Under the pieces are notes generated by a model. That model saw nothing but the letters and a program-made list of their open reading frames with translations, ran no database searches and was not told the origin of the DNA. Below are positions 49,990 through 61,221 of a stretch of DNA of 64,000 nt, piece by piece. This DNA is from Trametopsis cervina (lineage: Eukaryota; Basidiomycota; Agaricomycetes; Polyporales; Irpicaceae). Position numbers and translations under genes: made by a program. Numbering within the stretch: the stretch's first letter is position 1; the number at the start of each line of letters is the position of its first letter. The stretch is taken from assembly GCA_022385755.1 (NCBI GenBank), contig MU278365.1:310001-374000 (forward strand). Direction: 5' to 3'.

Positions 49990-50562
49990 CAGGTAGAATA
50001 TACACAATGCTAGAAGCTGTTCAACTTCCAGGTGTGAAGTTTTGACTAACAAAGAATATGTTATGTTCATTACTGAGATGCGACAGGTTTCACAGAACTC
50101 ACTCGCGTAGATGCTATGCGCTCGGATCTCCTCTGCAGTACGCCGACCCAGGTCCCTGGCACCAAGCTGACCGTCGACGAAGCGGTTGGTTGACACGAAC
50201 TGCTCGGACGCGCTTAGTACGCCGTGTCTCGCTGCGATGACAGTTAGACGCTAGTACCATCGCACACTCAACACGTTTGGGTCGCGGTGATGTTGATGCA
50301 TATTGTAGGCTGTTCCTCATTTTCGATGTTGACCAAATCATTCGCGTCGCGAAAAGTTGAGTATCAGCGAACCGGTAAATACACCGTTGCCAGCCTTCCC
50401 GGTTTCCTCGGGAACGACTGTCGCCACTCGCGGCGCCTGTATCCAAACTCATCCACTCGCACCCACACCATGTCAATGTTTCCACGCTTGTACACACTTC
50501 GGTCTCCAGCAATAGAGCGAGCGCAATTGGCGGGCATTCATAGTTTTCATGTCGAGTTGTAG
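49990..50562 (-). other. Possible unassigned small gene, minus strand
   Basis: Fragments in different frames look coding: RVATVVPEETGKAGNGVFTG followed by LILNFSR, then, in another frame, NDLVNIENEEQPT, and later STNRFVDGQLGARDLGRRTA with EEIRAHSIYAS. They would need introns or a frameshift to join, and no family is recognised. It could equally be upstream sequence of the glycosylase gene. I give no function. Confidence 0.3.
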
Positions 50563-50769
50563 TGATGGGAAAGACGTTTCAAGCGTGCACCCGGGAGAGG
50601 CAGTGACCGTGATACATGCAGTGACACTGATGCGGAACGTGATTTCTCACGCCTTCTAAACCGCCACGTCGACCCTCCACGAGCGTTCAGACGACTTTGA
50701 ACTCGACGTTCATCTATTTCCCAACTCTCACTTCGTTCCTTCAGCTTCCTTTACATCCCTCTTGTCGAC

Positions 50770-52055
50770 ATGACCTCTCGTATAAGCATCGCTCGCCCAG
50801 CAGGAGCCTCTGGAGGCTTCCAGCCCGACCCCCATGGCTTTGGTAACTCGCGTCCGTCCAGCGGGTACAGAGCAGCAAATCCCGACGACCCTGTCGAAAA
50901 ATTCCGCGTATTGGCTCGCACAGTCGAAGACAACCTCGATATTTACTCTCAGCCCTTGAAACCGCATTTGCCTGCAATTGCCAGGTTCCTCATCGTCGTG
51001 ACTTTCTTGGAGGATTCGTGGCGAATCACTACACAGTGGTCAGACCAGCTCTGGTACTTGCAGAGGTGTGTCTATGCGCCGGATGCTTAACCCTTCTCCG
51101 CTTTACACGGCCCGGCGTGCTTTGCTAGACACCGACACTTCCCGTGGGGACTCTCTCACCTCTTCCTGGCGATTAATGTCATCGTAAGTCTATTCCCTTG
51201 TCATGACTGGGATTGAGAGTTCTAACGTTTTTTCACAGTTGATGTTGGGCGGCTCAGGCTCTGTTATCGTAAAGCGACATGCAGAATACGCAACTATCGC
51301 GCTCACCGCTGTCGTCATAATGCAAGCCCTCGGCTACGGTCTCATATTCGACCTGAGCTTCTTCCTCCGCAATCTGTCGGTCATGGGAGGTCTTCTCATG
51401 GTTTTCAGTGATACGATTTACACTCGCGGTCGAGCAACGTTTGCCGGTATTCCAACTCTTAGCGAGAACGACCGCAAGAAGTAGTACGTCATGGTCTTTA
51501 ACCGCCCGTCAGTCGACATCGTCTGACTTTCGCATAGTTTCCTTCTTGCAGGCCGCATTCTCCTCATATTCCTGTTCATCGGCTTTGCATTCCGCGGGGA
51601 GTGGAGTATTGCGCGTGTATTCGTATCGCTTGTTGGCTTGGGAGCATGTTCGATGGTTGCTGTTGGCTTCAAGGCGAAGTGGGCGAGCGCGTTCCTTGTC
51701 ATTGTCCTGAGCGTTTTCAACGTCTTCATCAACAACTTCTGGAGCATTCATAGCGCGCATCCTCAGCGTGACTTCCTGAAGTGAGTCCATTGCAGCGTCT
51801 TCCGTTCGTCCTTTTAACTGATGTATGCTCTCCAGATACGATTTCTTCCAAACCTTGTGTATGTTTCCTGCGATTCCTGTTATATGCCACTCAGAAATAA
51901 CACATGACCCTTTTAGCTATTGTCGGTGGCCTGATCCTCTTGGTCCAGATGGGCCCTGGTGCGTGCAGCCATCTCCAGAGTAACCAATTTGTGCTGAACC
52001 ATTTTGTTGCATTGCAGGAGGTCTCTCTGTTGACGAGAAGAAGAAGACATACTAG
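50770..52055 (+). CDS. ERV29: SURF4/ERV29 ER cargo receptor
   Basis: Polytopic membrane protein that packages soluble secretory cargo into COPII vesicles. N terminus MTSRISIARPAGASGG is hydrophilic; then PHLPAIARFLIVVTFLEDSW (first membrane segment), GLSHLFLAINVI, IALTAVVIMQALGYGLIFD, LRNLSVMGGLLMVFSD, GRILLIFLFIGFAFRGEW and FKAKWASAFLVIVLSVFNV, with NFWSIHSAHPQRDFLKYDF being a very conserved block. The protein ends GLSVDEKKKTY, a C-terminal dilysine-type sorting signal. Short introns split it, including one that sits within 51062-51110 and others near 51484, 51780 and 51855. The upstream 70 bp is CT-rich. Confidence 0.93.
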
Positions 52056-52515
52056 ATAAGAACTCCTGGAGAAATACAACGCAGTGAATGCGTCCGCCTG
52101 CATGCCATGGGGTTTAATAAGATCACTTAAGAGGAGCGGCGATGCACGACAGGTTTGATCGCCATGGGGTTTTTTTTTTTTCATTTCTATATATTTGTAT
52201 TGCACATTCTTGTTCTCTCTGTCAATGGCTCAAAATGCGTTCACGGATCTGCACGGATATTTGTGCGATAACATGTTGTTACCCAATGGTTCTTGTGTAA
52301 GTATGACGTGCATGGTCTTAGTGTCCAGACCGTGGGACATGTAGACGTATATGGTATCCGTCCAAATTTCAAGTGACGCCCATATTCACATTGCACCTGT
52401 GCGAAACTTTTACAACCGTTCCTTCCTCCTATTCATCCCACAGCCTCTGCTCGCGCTGGGCGCACTTCCACTCGCTAGGGAACCCCAGCTTTACTTTTGC
52501 CTACCATAACGCAAA
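52056..52515. other. Spacer between SURF4 and ENP2 genes
   Basis: 460 bp with a run of T around 52170-52181, likely in the SURF4 3' UTR. The last 100 bases are the ENP2 promoter and leader. Confidence 0.5.
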
Positions 52516-55150
52516 ATGTCCACACTACCAGACCCGAGCACAGTGAAGGTGTACACAGTTAACGGTGCTGCTTCAGGCTCCTCTTCATCTCTTCCAGACT
52601 GGCTCACTCGTAAACGTGCTGCTAAGGAGAAGGGGAAACGCGCCGTCCGCGAGCATGTCGAAGGTACCCTTGAGCTGATACAACATTTTGAGTTCCCGGA
52701 AGCAAGCAATCGGGTCAAGGTCACAAGGGATGGACACCATGTTGTGGCAACTGGGACATACAAACCGCAAATCCGGGTGTGGGACTTGGACCAGCTCTCC
52801 CTGAAGTTCGAACGACATTCCGATGCGGAGAATGTTGACTTCCTTGTGAGTAAGTCTTCTCCGTCAGACATCCATGGTAGATGTGTTCAGGACTTATACA
52901 TATCCCTGTAGATGCTCTCGGATGATTGGACGAAGTCAATACATCTTCAAAATGACCGATCAGTGGAACTACATGCGCAAGGGGGGCTGCACTACCGCAC
53001 TCGAATCCCTCGATTCGGCCGAGCATTGGGCTACCATTTTCCCTCGTGCGATGCTCTCATAGCGGGTGCGGGCTCAGAGGTGTATCGACTCAACCTTGCC
53101 GAAGGCAGGTTTATGACGCCGTTGCAACTACAAGATGGCATCGAAGAGGAAGTGCTGGGGGTGAACACTGTGGACATAAACCCCGCGCACCAACTCTTCG
53201 CATTCGGCATCGAAGGAAACGGGACGGTGCAATTCTGGGATCCAAGGTCCAGGACACGAGTAGGGATTCTCCAACTTCCGCTGAGTCGGTTGTTACCTAA
53301 TGGAAGGCCCGCGGGTTCGTTGCTACCGGGCGTGGACGAAAATGCCGGCCCATCTGTATCCGTAACAGCGATTGCTTCTCGTGCGGACGGCCTCTCGTAC
53401 GCAATTGGAACGTCTACTGGACATACTCTGCTATATGACATCCGTTCAGCGCGACCTTCGGCTATCAAAGACCAGGGATACGGCCTCCCCGTTAAGGTCG
53501 TATCGTGGATCGAAGGGGGAAGCCGTATGGCGGGAGACGGCCTGGTTCTAAGTGCCGACAAGAAGGTCATCAAGATATGGGATAGACACTCGGTACGATA
53601 TGACCTAATTAACTCGCTCTGATGTAGGCTAACCCCTGCGTTTATATAGCCTGCGACGAACTTCTCGTCAATCACTCCTGCTGCGGATGTGAACGATGTG
53701 TGCCATCTGTCCGGCAGTGGAATGCTCATGCTCGCAAACGAAGGCATCCAGATGACGACATACTACATCCCCCAGCTTGGCCCTGCGCCTAAATGGTGCA
53801 ATTTCCTGGAGAATCTTACTGAAGAAATGGAGGACCAGACGACGCGGACGGCATACCAGGATTACAAGTTTGTCGAGCGAAGCGAGCTTACAAGGTTTGT
53901 CCACATCAACGTGATGTTCTCATTACATGTCACTGATTCCTCTGTCCAGTCTTGGTCTTGATCATCTCATTGGTACACCTGCTCTGAAGCCATACATGCA
54001 CGGCTACTTTCTTTCATTGCAACTCTACGACACTGCGCGGCTCATCGCAAATCCGTATGTATACGAGGAGCATCGCGAACGTATGGTCCAGGAGAAGATG
54101 GAGAAGCTTGCAGAGACCAGAATTCGTGCACGAAAAGATCCTGGAGTTAAGGTCAACAAATTCCTGGCAGAGAAGATCAGAAAGGAGGAGGAGCGAGAGA
54201 AGAAGAGGCTGGAGAAGAAGGCGGCGCGCAAGGCACAGGCTGTGGAGGATGCAGAGGGTGTGGAGATTGATGTGGACGTCGACATGGAGGAGCCGGAAGA
54301 TCCGCCGCCGAAACCCACAGGAAAGGGCAGTCTGCTCAGTGACCCTCGATTCAAGGACTTGTTCGAGAATCCTGAGTTCGAGGTGGATGAGGAGAGCAGG
54401 GAGTTTGCTCTCCTCAACCCGTCATCGGTGGCGCGACGGCAGAATCGGATAACTGCGACAGGCAAAAAAGCGCGCACAAAGACCGCTGTTGAGGAAGAGG
54501 AAGAGGAGAGCGATAAAGCCTCGTCGGACGGATTCAGCAGCGAGGAGAGTAAGAGTGGTGAGGAGAAAGCGAGTGAAAGTGACGACAGCGATGAAGCCGG
54601 CGGTATGTGCAGTGCATTGTTTCTCAGTAGAGTCATACTAACGTCTGGGCCATCTCTTGCAGAACTATGGACGGACGACATTCGTGCCCGTATAGCTGCG
54701 CGTGATAGCGGGATAAGAGAGATGCGCAAGTCCCGCCAGGCGCGAATGCAACAACGCAACCCGAATGTCCGTCTTGTGCCCCTTAAAACTCAATCCGGTG
54801 GGCATGATGAGCGTCACAACAAGAACGCGACGTTCGGCCAACGGCGGTCCACTCCGTCGCTCGCGAAGGGCAAGGGAAGAGCAAGCGAGCGGGACGCAAT
54901 CAAGTTCTCAGCAGATGGAGGAATAGAGATGACCTACGTTCCCTCAGGAGCTGTGGACGACGATGTTGCAGAGTCATCGAGCAAGAGCAAGATGCCGCAG
55001 CGCAGAAAGGGCGTCGAGGTCTTTGGTGCAGGCATGGAGAAGGGGGGCGAAGACCCTGACATTGTCCTCAGTGAAAGCGACCGCCAAGGCCGCACGCATC
55101 GACGGAAAGGCATGCGTAGCGGCAGTAAAAATACGTTCAGGCGAATGTAG
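52516..55150 (+). CDS. ENP2: Ribosome biogenesis protein ENP2/NOL10
   Basis: Nucleolar WD40 protein needed for early 18S rRNA processing in the small-subunit processome. Start MSTLPDPSTVKVYTVNG is typical. Blades are visible in KVTRDGHHVVATGTYKPQIR, WDLDQLSLKFERH, FGRALGYHFPSCDALIAG, INPAHQLFAFGIEGNGTVQF and SADKKVIKIWDRHS. A long charged coiled coil follows (EEEREKKRLEKKAARKAQAV), then the NUC153 motif DPRFKDLFENPEFEVDEESR, acidic Ser-rich segments and a basic C terminus ending GSKNTFRRM. There are four or so short introns. Some long open frames on the opposite strand are shadows of the acidic part. Confidence 0.93.
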
Positions 55151-55399
55151 ACCTCATACACTACATCCTATATGCGAGCATTCGTGCGTTACATTATGTA
55201 CATGACAGTTTGGGTTCGTAGGAGTCATATCGACGTCGTGATGATGTTCTAAGAGCATTGCTAGAATATAAATTAGGATACGGCGGTAACATTTCGAGCT
55301 GCGCTGCCTGATTAAAGACCAGTAAGCAGGCCTCGTTTACCATAAGTAAATGCCTAAAGACCCACTACATGATCTCGCACAAACAGCAAGTGCGCAAGG

Positions 55400-57178
55400 C
55401 TACGGCCATGCACCTCTCCTGCCATCCGTTCTCGTCACCTGTGCACTACCAATGGGGAGAATGCCAGTACGCGGCTCGAACGGTGTGCTGCTAGGGTTCA
55501 AATCCGATCTGAGACCCCGCTGCTCATAGTTTTGCATACGCGTCGACAGCATTGGCGCAGTAGACGGGCCAGGTACGGGTGGAGGACTTGCAGACGAGTC
55601 AGAAGTGCTGCCGTAGTTTGATGGCGGCGTGCGCCTCACACTCGGCACGGATTGGCTGTGAATGTGGGCGGGCTGAAGGTGGATGACGCCTGGCCCGGCA
55701 GGCGGGAGGCTGACACGTCCTCCTGGACGTTGAATGGGGTCAGGCCGTGCGATGGGCTGTACGCCCGTGCGCGAGGGGCCAACCGGGTTGGAATGACGTT
55801 TTCGTGACATATGAGGGATATTTGGCGGTTGAGTCTGGGAAATGCCTCCACGCTGCGATACAGGGCTGTCCGCATGTCCCTGTGTCGCTTGTTCATCGTC
55901 GTCGGAGCCATCCTCCTCATAGCTATACCCATACGGATCCCGCTCGATCTGTTCCCGCTCCTCTTCCAACCTCCGCAGCCGTTCCTCGAGCTCATTGATT
56001 GTGCCACCCGGCGCGTCCAACTTCTCGCGACGTGCGGTTAGGCGATCCAACCGTGCACTCAGACTCGCCAGCTCTGCCTGTCTGCCCTCCGCCCTTTTCT
56101 TCTCCCTACCCTCCGCCTCTTCTCTACGCACACTGACCTCTTTTGCTGCTCTCTCAACAACTCCCCATTCCTGCTCGAGTTCATCTTTCCTCCGGAGTAA
56201 CGCAGGTAGCGCATTTTCCAATTCCTGGACGTGCGCCTGGACTGACTCTGCCGCCGCCAAGGCCTGGCGCGCCGCCTCTTGCAGTGCACGCGCCTTCTGG
56301 CGAGCACGCAGCTCTGTAGGAGCGCTACGTTCCGAGGCCCGTTTGAGAGCCTCGATCTCCGCACGCAGCGCTGCGTCAGCTTTCTGCGCGTCGCGCCGCG
56401 CGGACTTGAGCGTGCTGGTGAGCGAGGAGTGCTCGTTGTTGAGCATGGAGAGCATGTGAGTAAGCTGAATACGCCGATCCTCTAGTGAGAAAGAAGGCGC
56501 AGAGGAGGGCGGGGTAAGTTCACTTTGCGGGAGTGTGGTGCTCGGGAAGGATGGTGAGGTGTCGGGAGGGAAGGTCGATGCGGGAGCACCGGACGGGGAA
56601 GAGAAGCTTTGCGATGGTAAGTCATTGATGTCGTCTGAAGAGAGTTCTTGGGACGTGTCGAGTTCGGAAGGGTGGACTGAGGTTTCTGCGAGATATATCA
56701 TATGTCAACCTTATTTAAGTACGGGACTCGAGTATAGACGAGAACTGTCTAGAGTGTCGGACATACCGGTAGTGATCTGGCTTCTTAGAGCCTTCTCGTT
56801 GGGCACAATGCCAAGCTCGACGTCATACTGCCTGCCAGGCATGAGACCAAAAAGGATGATAACCGCCTCGTCTGCCTCGTCGTCGATCTTCATCAGCACA
56901 CGCTGCCACGGCGTCCCGTTCACCTTAACGGACAACCCCTTGGACAGTACGTCCGAAACTATCTGTATCCTCCGGCTACTGCTGGAATCATCGTCAAAGT
57001 CTTCGTCGGACGAATTGGTGAGCCCGAGCGAGGCCAGCGATTGGTCGGTGGCGCTTGAGTCTGCACCGAGCGGCGATGAAAGGATGAAGGTGGCAGATAC
57101 AGATGTGATCTCGCGGACAATCAGGGCGAGGGTAGGTCTCCATGGGCGTATGGTATGCCACTGGGATATGCCGCTCAT
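55400..57178 (-). CDS. Coiled-coil protein, uncharacterised, possible AcrB-like
   Basis: The N-terminal part (about 130 residues) has a beta-rich pattern with WQRVLMKIDD and LMPGRQYDVELGIV, like a fibronectin III-type fold. It is followed by a Ser/Thr/Pro-rich linker (SFSSPSGAPASTFPPDTS), a long heptad coiled coil (LTHMLSMLNNEHSSLTSTLK through LEERLRRLEEEREQIERDPY) and a Pro-rich disordered tail. The architecture is reminiscent of the ascomycete ubiquitination-network protein AcrB, but I rate that as weak. One intron separates the first domain from the linker near 56700. Start at 57178; stop at 55400. Function unknown. Confidence 0.7.
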
Positions 57179-57792
57179 CTTGGGGGTGATTGGAGGTCCG
57201 AGATAGCTTTATATTCTTCCGTTTGAGGAGAGCGAGCAAACGTAGCGGTGAGGAAATCGGAATCAGGCACTCAATGTTATATCTACCTAGAAAATAAAGT
57301 ACAACGGTAAGTAACAGACGGATATGCAACTATACATGAATCTGGAGGCTCACTGGCTGAAGCTTATTAAACAGTCCACCGGCGACTCTTAGCCGGAACG
57401 TATGGAATCAAAAGCAATGTTCGTCAAGTGGTGGCGCTAAGCATACGTCAAGCGAGGACGCAGGACGTATATTGCAATCAAAGTGGGAGCTTTAGCGATG
57501 CGCCAGGGAGGGAGAACAACTGAGATGGACGTAGTAGAGCAAGAGTTATTATGGGCGCTCCGGTGTGCTTCCACCCAATTTGGGTCCACCCGCCCACCTT
57601 GCGCGCTATACAGCAATTTTACGGGCATTGGCAAGCAAAACTTCAGATGTATGTGTGGATTCTCGCCCAAGCAGATGTATGCATTATGGGATATATTCTA
57701 CTAGTACAATGAACGAGCTGGTCCACTTCTAAGGGGGCATTGCACATGTCCAACAGAAAACCTAGAACCAGACCGAAATTCGACGACAAAGC
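57179..57792. other. Spacer of 614 bp upstream of coiled-coil gene
   Basis: Lies between the coiled-coil gene start and the S1/P1 nuclease stop, both on the minus strand. No coding exon recognised. Confidence 0.5.
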
Positions 57793-59071
57793 TCAAAGGG
57801 CTATTAAGGGTATCGTCAACGACTCATGAGCTGAGTCTGGATCCATAAACAGCCCATTAAGCAAGCCTGCCAGCCTGACACCAGCTGTCGCCATCAACCT
57901 TTCGACAACCCATTCGCTGCGGAGACGGCCCGCATACTCAGGGGTATCGAGTTCGAAGAGCTCAGGATGAGGCTGCCTCGGGCGAGCAAAGAAGCCAGTC
58001 GGATCCTCGTGGTCATGTCTGTGGACATCTTCAGCGCCATGAGCGGACCGCAGGTAGCTGGTATTGCCGTAAGGTGGCAGGTCGAGCTCGGCTGGCCAAA
58101 CAGGGAACTCGCAGTTGAGCTTGTGCAGTTCTTTGCCCCATGCATACGGACACAGGACTCCATCATCCCACCGCGTCTCGTCGCCCAAGCGATTGAGGCC
58201 AAAGAACGTTTGTAGAGTGCTCCAAAGAGCCTGCGGAGCAGACGATTCAGGCGTCGGGCAAGTAAGCCAGTCGTATGCCTGGCCTTCGAAACGACCTGTC
58301 TCTGCGCCGACCCCCATCCCTTCGTACAGAAGGCGGCGGACGTAAGGGTCATATATTGCCCCTCGGAGGTGGCTCTCCACGTCGACCTTTGTGCTGCCTC
58401 GCGGGAATGGTCTGGTATAGTTGTAAGGGATGGTCCGCAGCGCCTGGGCGATGAGTAGAGAATCCCAGAGGGAGTGTAGGTCTAAAGAGCACTCAGTATA
58501 ACCATCAGCGCACTTCTGAAGTGAACTCACTAGTGACTCGTCCGTCAAATGCCACCCTGGCACCATTACCACCACGTTCCCTACCGGTAAGATGCAGCGG
58601 CATGTGCATGTCACCGACAAAGTGGACGAGGAACTTGAGGGCCTCCTCCGCCGTCTCCCTGCTGTACGTCCCTTCCGTGTACTCAAGAAGAATACCAGTC
58701 GTATTCCTTATAGCCCCAAGGACGTTCTCGTCCGTCTTGCCGTTCCACCCTCGCGCTCCAGGGAACGCACAACTCTGACTCGGATGGTCGTCGACGGCTC
58801 CGACATAGTGCAAAGGTCCCGTCCGTCTGTACTGCGGCTGCCGGCGGACCTGATCAGCCCACGACGCAATGCGGGAGATGTGGCACGAAGGAGAAGTCGG
58901 GGATGTGGTAGGAAAGAGGATTGCGCAAACGTTGGCGAGCGCTGTCGGATGGAGATAAACTTGAGCGATCGTCGCCACTATTTCGTGGCCGGCTGCTCCC
59001 CAAGCGTGTGCAAGCGGCGCGACTGCCAGTCCACCTGCTGCTGCAGCAGACAAGATGAAGGTGCACTTCAT
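57793..59071 (-). CDS. Secreted S1/P1-type nuclease
   Basis: Zinc-dependent single-strand nuclease that also removes 3' phosphates. The start MKCTFILSAAAAGGLAVAPL is a signal peptide ending before AWGAAGHEIVA, where the mature N-terminal Trp is a zinc ligand in this family. Other zinc-site motifs: SRIASWADQ, GPLHYVG and FLVHFVGDMHMPLHL, with LHSLWDSLLI after a short intron. Further regions (YAWGKELHKLNCEFPVW and GRLRSEWVVERLMATAGVRL) fit the family end. The enzyme should be secreted and serve in nutrient scavenging. The gene has one or two introns around 58480-58530. Confidence 0.92.
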
Positions 59072-59488
59072 ATTGAAGAGAGGAATTAAACGCGCGTATC
59101 AGGTAGGTTGTTGCAGTGAGGGGTGCGGGGGGTTGTGGTCATACAAAGGGGATACGGCTGAACGCATGTTTTCAGACGCGTTATATGCAGCTCTGATACC
59201 TCTTCAGGCACTCTCCGGCAGCGAGGCAAAATGCGAAGATGTCTCAGAGCCAGTGGCGGTGGGCCAAAGACGCTAACCACTGAAGCACGTTTGCTTGGAC
59301 GAGAGCGCGCTCATTATAGCTCATACAGTTCTTCGACCGGCTGCAGTGACACATGAATTCTATGTGTGCCTAACATTTGCGACAAAAAGCAGTGATACAA
59401 TACAGGTCTGTTCGTACAAGGCGTGGATGTGGATACTCAAATTCAAGTACCCATGTTGACAATAACAAAGGAGTCGCCGGCTGCGCGT
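59072..59488. other. Spacer between CSN5 and nuclease genes
   Basis: 417 bp, with no recognised coding exon. It should hold the nuclease promoter and the CSN5 3' UTR. Confidence 0.5.
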
Positions 59489-60977
59489 CTATCCTATTGA
59501 CATGGCAGTATCGAGCACTTCTCCTGCCTGTACCAGAGCGGGCTCGGCAGATGCCCCAGGTCGCATGGAAAAAATAACATCCTTGAGGACTTGAGCGATG
59601 AGCCCGTGTTGGGCTTCTACCGCGATCTTGTTGCTACGGGACACAATGAGGAGCGGCATTGGGACAATATGGTGAGAAAATACCTGTCCATAACCGTCTT
59701 CGCGAGTTGGTTCACGTCTTCTTTCTTTTTCTCTTCCTTCTGTACGCTTCTGAGCATATAACAAAAGGGTGAAACACAACGACAGCTACCTTGCTCAGCG
59801 AGGACTTCTCTTCTTTGGCAACCGGCGGCGCGCGTGTATTGGGCACAGATTGCTGCGCCTTGGACAACTTCTGGTGCATATCTGCGAGCTGCGACACCGC
59901 ATATGCTCGGTTCTGGAGTCGTTTAGATTAAAGCAATAGTTTGTAGGGCAGGGAAAGAGTACTCACCGAGATCAGTGGACTCTGACTCAAGGTGTTTACC
60001 CAATATTTGTTCCAGAGCAGACTCAGGAGCTCGGAGTCCAGACTGGATTTGAAAATCTGCACCTCAAGAGGATAATACTGGTTGGCATGGACACCAAAGT
60101 CTTCAATCTTGTTAAGAGGGATAGACTGGTACTCGGAGGCTACGGCGTCTGGGGGCGTGTAGTTGTCAGGGTACGTGCGGAAGGCGCCAATGTCGACTTT
60201 GCCGGCAGAGATAGTGCGGTTGGGATCGATCTACAACAAAGTCAAGTTCAGCGAATAATAAATGGAGCAAAGGGTCCAGAGGAACGCACCACAACGGCGA
60301 CGAACGGGTCTTGGTATTTCTGGTTTATCATCTGAGTGTTGACGTCGATACCAGAGAGCCAGCATCCGTAGCCGGGGTGTGAGTGGTACCAACCAACGGC
60401 ATTTTCGAGACGTGAGACCTGCAACAGCTGTGTTAACTGCAGGATCAACACTGCATATAGAAAGACGCACCCGATTGCTCGCGTCGATGTACTGCACCAT
60501 GTACTCATTCGCCGAATCTGCCGCACTCACTCGTGTCTCTGTCCCCTGCACGGGCAGCGCAAACGAGTCAATAATCACCAATGAGTTCCCCACCACCTTT
60601 CCCTGCATGAGCCCCATGATCTCGTGTGGCACACCAGACCGAGCGTGGATGACCTGATACACGCGCCACATGTGGTCAGTCCCGTGCAGATGCCACTTTG
60701 TGTGCAAGACGAACCATCTTGATCAGTGCGACCGCCGAGATCTTGCATGTCTTGAAATAATGAGGGCTAGAGAGAGACCGACCGTCTGTCATCACCTCAT
60801 GCGACATACACCAGATTCATTACACTGGACTACGCACTCTTTGGACCATGGCGCCGCAGCGTTTACTTTCGCGTTCAGTGCCGCATCGTAGCGGTAGATC
60901 TCATCTTGGGGTGAGATCTCAACGACGTCGTTCGCGAGCGAGAACGACTTGAGTGCTGTACTTGACGAGGCCTCCAT
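59489..60977 (-). CDS. CSN5: COP9 signalosome subunit 5, JAMM metalloprotease
   Basis: CSN5 removes NEDD8 from cullins in the COP9 signalosome. The N terminus [20 protein letters not shown] is divided from the MPN domain by introns. [20 protein letters not shown] contains the conserved Glu; [20 protein letters not shown] is the JAMM zinc site (H-x-H-x7-S-x2-D). Then come [16 protein letters not shown] and DYG-like insertion region sequences, [33 protein letters not shown] and a C-terminal helix [15 protein letters not shown], with end VLDTAMSIG. All catalytic residues are intact, so the enzyme should be active. Introns are short. Confidence 0.95.
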
Positions 60978-61221
60978 CCTCGGTGAGAGTCAGGAGGATC
61001 TGTGCTTGCAGTGGCAGTGGCTTTGTGGCGTCTTAGAGGTCGTGGGAAATAATGCCCGATGAAGATCTGTGCTATCATGATATAGCTAAGAATTAGGATT
61101 ACAATGTAGCTGGCGTCGCAAAGTATGAAACTTAGTGCTAAACAGAGCAGTAATGAGTCTACGGTAGAAGGACCGTGCAGGGCGGCATAGCATATAAGTG
61201 CGAGAGCTGCGCGCGAACAAT

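Noticed and set aside
53031..53747. 238-codon frame antisense to ENP2
   Set aside because: Shadow of WD40 blades on the plus strand.
54025..54759. 244-codon Ser-rich frame antisense to ENP2
   Set aside because: Reverse reading of the Glu/Lys-rich coiled coil of ENP2 yields Ser/Leu runs; not a gene.
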